Assembly: GCA_022376925.1 (NCBI GenBank)
Contig: JAIOJX010000032.1
Location: 172,695,979-172,759,978 of the forward strand
Length of the DNA stretch: 64,000 nucleotides
Direction: 5' to 3'
Origin: Tragulus kanchil
Lineage: Eukaryota; Chordata; Mammalia; Artiodactyla; Tragulidae
The position numbers and the translations under genes were made by a program. Shown piece after piece: positions 58,650 through 64,000 of the stretch. Position 1 is the first letter of the stretch; each line of letters opens with the position of its first letter. Under the pieces are notes generated by a model. It worked only from the letters and a program-made list of their open reading frames with translations, did no database searches and had not been told where the DNA came from.

Positions 58650-60868
58650 CACAGACGCTTGGCTGCGGTCTGAAGAATCCAGACTCTCCGCTTTCACCGC
58701 ACCGTGAGTTGGCACAAATCTGCAGCGGCCCAACTCCTACCCAACGCAGAGCCGCCTCTCCGAGTGGAGGGCGCAGCTGCCCTCTTCCTTCTCCCTCCAC
58801 ATCTCTCCCCGCGGCTCCCTCCCTCCCTCCCCCCCTCCCCAGCGTGCAACTCTCCTGTTGAACACTGCTCAAAGGAGCCCACAGGTGTCCAGGGACTGAG
58901 ACTGTGCCGGGGTGGGTAGGCACGGGACAGGCGCTCTCCTACAGTGAGGATGGATGGGGAAACTGAGGTGCAGAGGGGCCCATCGCCCAGTGTGTGAGAG
59001 AGAAGGGGCTGGGTCCCTGCGCCTAAGAGTGGGCTCTAACTTGGTTATTTTCCAGAGGGAGAGGACTACCCCCTCCCAGCTCCCAGCCCTCAAGCCCCAG
59101 TTAGTCCTGCCCAGGAAGCAGCCCCTAGTGGGCCCCCAGGATGTGCTCCCTCCCCTCCCTCCAGCTCCCTGTCCACGCAAACAAGGCCCAGCCCCCTCTC
59201 CCTGCAGTCAGCCTGGACGTGGGCAGGGCCCCTCTACGTCAGGTTAATAATGCCATTTTCATAAGCCTCTACCCATAGGTACTGCCACCCAACTTGGAGT
59301 CTGCCCTTCAAACCGATCAGGCCACAGAGGAGCCGGGATCTCAAGCACCCACTGCTGGGAGGTGCTTGTAACTCCTCACTTCATCTGCTGCCCGCTTGCT
59401 GAGCTCTCTCCAGCAGCAGGGTCTGGTGGGGAGCCTCAGACAGTCTGGGGCTCCAGCCTCGCGGGAGCTATCTCGCACCAGCTGAGATACGGTGAGTATG
59501 GGGCTTCATCGCTGCCTGCCTCAGTTTCTCCATCAGACAAATGGGGATTTTTTGAGGCTGGTGCTTAGACTTCCTGCTGGCTTGAGTTCTAGGTAGACAG
59601 CCCGGCTCAGGGCTTGCCCCTTAGAACATAGGGCTGCCTGATCTCAGGGGCATCACCCCGAGTTCTTCATCACAGTGCCTGACTCCCTCTCTCTTTCCTC
59701 TACCAGACTGAGCTTCCAGGACAAGAACCCAGCTGACTGGCACTGCTCTGTGACTTCCCGAGTCTGGGCGCCACAGACGCTGCTGCGGTCTGAAGAATCC
59801 AGACTCTCCGCTTTCACCGCACCGTGAGTTGGCACAAATCTGCAGCGGCCCAACTCCTACCCAACGCAGAGCCGCCTCTCCGAGTGGAGGGCGCAGCTGC
59901 CCTCTTCCTTCTCCCTCCACATCTCTCCCCGCGGCTCCCTCCCTCCCTCCCCCCCTCCCCAGCGTGCAACTCTCCTGTTGAACACTGCTCAAAGGAGCCC
60001 ACAGGTGTCCAGGGACTGAGACTGTGCCGGGGTGGGTAGGCACGGGACAGGCGCTCTCCTACAGTGAGGATGGATGGGGAAACTGAGGTGCAGAGGGGCC
60101 CATCGCCCAGTGTGTGAGAGAGAAGGGGCTGGGTCCCTGCGCCTAAGAGTGGGCTCTAACTTGGTTATTTTCCAGAGGGAGAGGACTACCCCCTCCCAGC
60201 TCCCAGCCCTCAAGCCCCAGTTAGTCCTGCCCAGGAAGCAGCCCCTAGTGGGCCCCCAGGATGTGCTCCCTCCCCTCCCTCCAGCTCCCTGTCCACGCAA
60301 ACAAGGCCCAGCCCCCTCTCCCTGCAGTCAGCCTGGACGTGGGCAGGGCCCCTCTACGTCAGGTTAATAATGCCATTTTCATAAGCCTCTACCCATAGGT
60401 ACTGCCACCCAACTTGGAGTCTGCCCTTCAAACCGATCAGGCCACAGAGGAGCCGGGATCTCAAGCACCCACTGCTGGGAGGTGCTTGTAACTCCTCACT
60501 TCATCTGCTGCCCGCTTGCTGAGCTCTCTCCAGCAGCAGGGTCTGGTGGGGAGCCTCAGACAGTCTGGGGCTCCAGCCTCGCGGGAGCTATCTCGCACCA
60601 GCTGAGATACGGTGAGTATGGGGCTTCATCGCTGCCTGCCTCAGTTTCTCCATCAGACAAATGGGGATTTTTTGAGGCTGGTGCTTAGACTTCCTGCTGG
60701 CTTGAGTTCTAGGTAGACAGCCCGGCTCAGGGCTTGCCCCTTAGAACATAGGGCTGCCTGATCTCAGGGGCATCACCCCGAGTTCTTCATCACAGTGCCT
60801 GACTCCCTCTCTCTTTCCTCTACCAGACTGAGCTTCCAGGACAAGAAGCCAGCTGACTGGCACTGCTC
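58650..60868 (+). repeat. direct duplication 22, period 1120
   Basis: Copies 58650-59747 and 59770-60868. The joint is a shortened mosaic of both flanks. Confidence 0.95.
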
Positions 60869-61004
60869 TGTGACCAGCCTTCCACCCGAGTCTGGGCCCA
60901 GGAAGGTAGGTGCCCTGCGCCTGCTTGGAGAATGGGTGCCCAGAAGGATGGCTGCACCCCACAGGCTGTGGGGTGCCTGGACTCCACTGGGCTTCCCTTC
61001 CCAG

Positions 61005-61124
61005 ATTCCCTCCCCTTGTCTAAGCTGATCCTTCTCGGGAGAAGCCAGAAAAACGTTCCTTTTGCCTTACCCCGGGGTCCCTTGGTACAATTTGTATACA
61101 ATACAGATTCTTGGTTTATTAAAG
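61005..61124 (+). other. candidate plus-strand exon, antisense to MEG8
   Basis: Acceptor GGGCTTCCCTTCCCAG (ending 61004) and donor AAAG/GTAAGTAGG (61124/61125) enclose 120 bases. Further plus-strand donors lie at 58703 (ACC/GTGAGT) and 59491 (TACG/GTGAGT), and an acceptor TTGTTCTCACTGCAG ends at 62929. These would fit 5' exons of the antisense RTL1 unit, which is known to start upstream of its reading frame within MEG8. Prediction only. Confidence 0.35.
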
Positions 61125-61299
61125 GTAAGTAGGGGCTTGCGCCCCCTTTTTGCGGCCTTTCGCATCAACGGTGAGCTCACAGGCCACAGGCCTCCTCTGG
61201 CTGAGTTAATTTGCGCAGGGGGAGCCCCCAGAGGGGTCTCTGCCCGGTGAGGTTCCTGCCTGTAATCCTTGAAGGGTCTCCTAAGGCCCGGCTGCATTC

Positions 61300-62330
61300 A
61301 CTGCTGCGACACTTCTTCCACAGCGCGCGCAGCGCTCCCGCGTCCCCTGGTCTGCCCACCAGCACTGACTGGGCTGTCTGGAGTGCACTGAGGTCCACTT
61401 GTCCCATTCAGGCTCCCCCTGAGCCGGGGCGGAAGCCCCTCTCATCTCCCTTCCACAGAGGAAAACCCGAGACTCTGAAAAGTAAGAGGAATTGCCTAGT
61501 CTCCCAGCTGGAGAGCGAAAAGTGCAGCCAGGAAGCCCCCAGCCCCGCTGTGCCGGCTGCCACTGTCGCCACCGCCGCCGCTGCCGCTGCAGGCTGACCA
61601 GGGCCAGCCCACCAGGGCCAGCCCAGCCGCCGGCGGCGGCTCCTGCGGAAAAGGCAGGGGGTTTGCATAGAGAGCATTCTCCCTAGCAACTAGCAAAAGG
61701 GCCATAAAACACCGGGAGGGCTCGGGAGCCGCTTAACAGACAGCTACACAGCGGCCGGACCCGGGAGGGGAGACCCGCGCCCTCCCCTGGGCTCTCTGCG
61801 GAACAGCAGGGCAAAGGGCTCCGTCCCGGATCCGGGCGGGCAGGGGCAGAGCCGCCCCGGGACGCCCCGGGACAGGTGTCGACCGGCCGGAGACCCCTCG
61901 CCTGATCCCACGGTGGATGGGGGGCTTGCTCTTGAGCGCGGGAAAGAGAGGACTGCGAAGGAGCTTGCCGCCTGCAAAGCGCCGAGGGCAGAGGGGGCGA
62001 GGGGGCTGCGTCGGAGCCGCGGAGGCAGATGCAGAAAGCAGGGAGGGCTCGGCAAAGCAGCGCGGTGTGCGAGCCCCGAGCCGGCTGCTGGGGAGAGAGG
62101 GAGCGCTCGGTGACCGGGGGCATCCGAGCTGAGAGGGGGCAGGCCGGCTCTCGGCCCGGAGGCTGCCGCACAGCTCCCTGCCCGGGCGCGCAGCCCGCCC
62201 GTCTAGGCCTTCGAGAAGCTCCCGCAGCACTAAGTCCCGAGCGGGGCTGGCCGCGGAGGAGGCAGGCTGGGGTCAGATCGAGGATGCTCACACTTTCCCA
62301 AGTCCCTTGCCCTGAGCTCAATGGCAAAGG
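61300..62330. promoter_or_regulatory. CpG-rich block 2
   Basis: The densest CpG stretch of the window. On the plus strand it has a TATA-like CCATAAAAC at about 61701 and a CCCTAGCAAC half-site (RFX X-box-like) at 61681. It may be a CpG-island promoter. Frames of 330 codons (minus) cross it but show no recognisable domain. Whether it serves the antisense RTL1 unit or MEG8 cannot be decided from sequence. Confidence 0.5.
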
Positions 62331-62423
62331 CGCGGAGATGGCCGGTGGAGCGCATCTGTCTGTCTGGATGAGGCAGTGAGGGAGAGAAGCGGAGAGTGGG
62401 GGTGAGTGCGGGGCCGGCAGCGG

Positions 62424-64000
62424 GAGGTGGGGGCTGTCCTGCAGGCGAATCCCCAGAATCCCCATCTCAAGGCCGGGCCACCTGAAGTGGCCGAGGGCCC
62501 GCCCCGCTCCCAGGCCCATAAGTGCTGGCCTGGGGCCTCGCTGGGGCAACAGGCTGGTGCAGAGGGGTGGGGGAGCCTTTCCGTGGGGAGAGGGCACCGA
62601 CGGAGGGGGTCTGCTGAGTTCAGGGGCTTGCCTGGTCACGGGAAAGGAAGAGCCCTTTTCTGGAGGCTGGGCCACAGCCCCACATTTGGCCGGCTGTTGG
62701 CCCTTCGCTTGGATGCACTGGGGACCTGTGAAAGCCCCTCGCCTGGTGACGGGGTGGGGTCTGCATGCCGGTGAATGCGGCCCGTGCTGTCGGCGCTGGC
62801 CCTCCAGGCCACCCGTGGGGCTCAGCTCCCAGGAGCTCTGGTGGACGGGGCCTTAATGAGGGGACCCCGCTAGACACGGCTTGTCCTGCAGTTTCTAAAG
62901 GAGTTTTCTTGTCTTTGTTCTCACTGCAGGCACTGAAAGAGTGTGAGTGTGTGTGTGAGAGAGAGAGAGAGAGAGTGTGTGTGTGTCAGGCTGGGTGAGG
63001 GGCCAGGCCGGGGTCCTTGTCTGAAATGACCAGGCTGCCCTCACTCTGTCTCACGGGCAGGGGTGCGCCTCCACGGGGCAGAAAGATTCGGGGAGGCAAA
63101 GGCACCGGGGACAAGCCCCTTGGCCGTACGGTCTCGGTCTCATCGTCCCTTCCTGACAGCCCCGTCTGCCCGGGTGGGGCTATCTGACATGTCAGCCCTG
63201 GGGTCCCGACAGCTGCTCGGACCCACCGTGGGGGGGCAGCAGCGTGTTGCAGGTGGGGAGCGCGGACTGGCTCCGCAGACAGACTGACAGCCGGCACAGC
63301 GCTGCTCAGGAGCTGGGAGCTGCCCCGGGAGAAGCTGTTTGCTTTCTGAGTCTTGGGGAGGGGGGCAGGGGGTCTTGGTGGTGGTTTTCTGTCGCAGTTG
63401 TTGTAATCAATTAAAAGATGGCTCTGCACCTGTCGATGTGAAAATGTTCGGGGAAGTATTTACAAGTGCGTCACAGCCTCTGCGGCACCGCGGAAGCGGA
63501 GGGAGGAGGTGCGGCAGGGGGAGGTGGGCTGTCCTGCAGGCGAATCCCCAGAATCCCCATCTCAAGGCCGGGCCACCTGAAGTGGCCGAGGGCCCGCCCC
63601 GCTCCCAGGCCCATAAGTGCTGGCCTGGGGCCTCGCTGGGGCAACAGGCTGGTGCAGAGGGGTGGGGGAGCCTTTCCGTGGGGAGAGGGCACCGACGGAG
63701 GGGGTCTGCTGAGTTCAGGGGCTTGCCTGGTCACGGGAAAGGAAGAGCCCTTTTCTGGAGGCTGGGCCACAGCCCCACATTTGGCCGGCTGTTGGCCCTT
63801 CGCTTGGATGCACTGGGGACCTGTGAAAGCCCCTCGCCTGGTGACGGGGTGGGGTCTGCATGCCGGTGAATGCGGCCCGTGCTGTCGGCGCTGGCCCTCC
63901 AGGCCACCCGTGGGGCTCAGCTCCCAGGAGCTCTGGTGGACGGGGCCTTAATGAGGGGACCCCGCTAGACACGGCTTGTCCTGCAGTTTCTAAAGGAGTT
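62424..64000 (+). repeat. direct duplication 23, period 1095
   Basis: 62424-62905 reappears from 63519 to the window end, where the second copy is cut. Confidence 0.95.
62942..62987. repeat. compound (TG)n(AG)n(TG)n microsatellite
   Basis: TG repeats flank a GA run of about 20 bases, just right of a plus-strand acceptor-like site. Confidence 0.9.

Noticed and set aside
58070..58861. 263-codon open frame on the plus strand, with a 227-codon frame opposite
   Set aside because: GC-rich, low-complexity translation. Its end is altered by the duplication joint in the second copy. No recognisable domain.
61683..62675. 330-codon open frame on the minus strand
   Set aside because: It runs through the densest CpG block where stops are rare. 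The protein is rich in P, S, R and A with no domain, and overlapping frames on both strands are also open. Base composition explains it.
1..64000. Real tandem amplification of about 1.1 kb units as the way the snoRNA array expands
   Set aside because: The same duplication length occurs in L1 and CpG-rich DNA without snoRNAs, copies are only ever doubled at a given point, and joints are scrambled. Assembly error is simpler, though reads are needed to prove it.

Overview
This is nuclear DNA from a ruminant. It carries several Bov-tA/Bov-A SINEs and tRNA-derived CHR-type SINEs, artiodactyl L1 tails, MIR and MER5A copies and a mariner-type MITE. I see no protein-coding gene. All long reading frames are chance frames in repeats or in GC-rich DNA. 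The species cannot be fixed from the sequence alone.

The locus can be named. A complete miR-370 hairpin lies on the minus strand at about 51.3 kb. Left of it, from about 50.3 kb to position 1, is an AT-rich, highly diverged array of roughly 70-base units that read as box C/D snoRNAs of the SNORD113/SNORD114 (14q(I)/14q(II)) family, also on the minus strand. miR-370 followed by a C/D snoRNA array is the arrangement of the MEG8 part of the imprinted DLK1-DIO3 domain. MEG8 is therefore transcribed right to left here. After removing duplicated copies I count six snoRNAs with usable C and D boxes: at 698, 7947, 16015, 30357, 34307 and 37917. All six are of the SNORD113-like subtype. At least twenty other units are degraded, and several are split by SINEs. 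Between units are short non-coding exons (61-89 nt) with good minus-strand splice sites, as expected for an exon-intron-snoRNA host transcript.

The right quarter (50.3-64 kb) is GC-rich and holds miR-370, MIR elements and two CpG-rich blocks (57.7-58.6 and 61.3-62.3 kb). Plausible plus-strand splice donors and acceptors occur around these blocks. From the known map of the domain I infer that this area holds the MEG8-associated CpG region and the 5' end of the antisense, paternally expressed RTL1 transcription unit. The RTL1 reading frame itself is not in the window.

The most conspicuous structure is not biological in any obvious way. Twenty-three direct duplications, each about 1.0-1.2 kb (period 986-1182), run across the whole window through snoRNA array, L1 and CpG-rich DNA alike. 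Copies are almost identical except at the joints, where several show scrambled mosaics of the two flanks. The pattern fits overlapping contigs laid end to end without merging, or faulty gap filling. Collapsing them leaves about 40 kb. Counts of snoRNAs, exons and repeats taken directly from this window are inflated accordingly.
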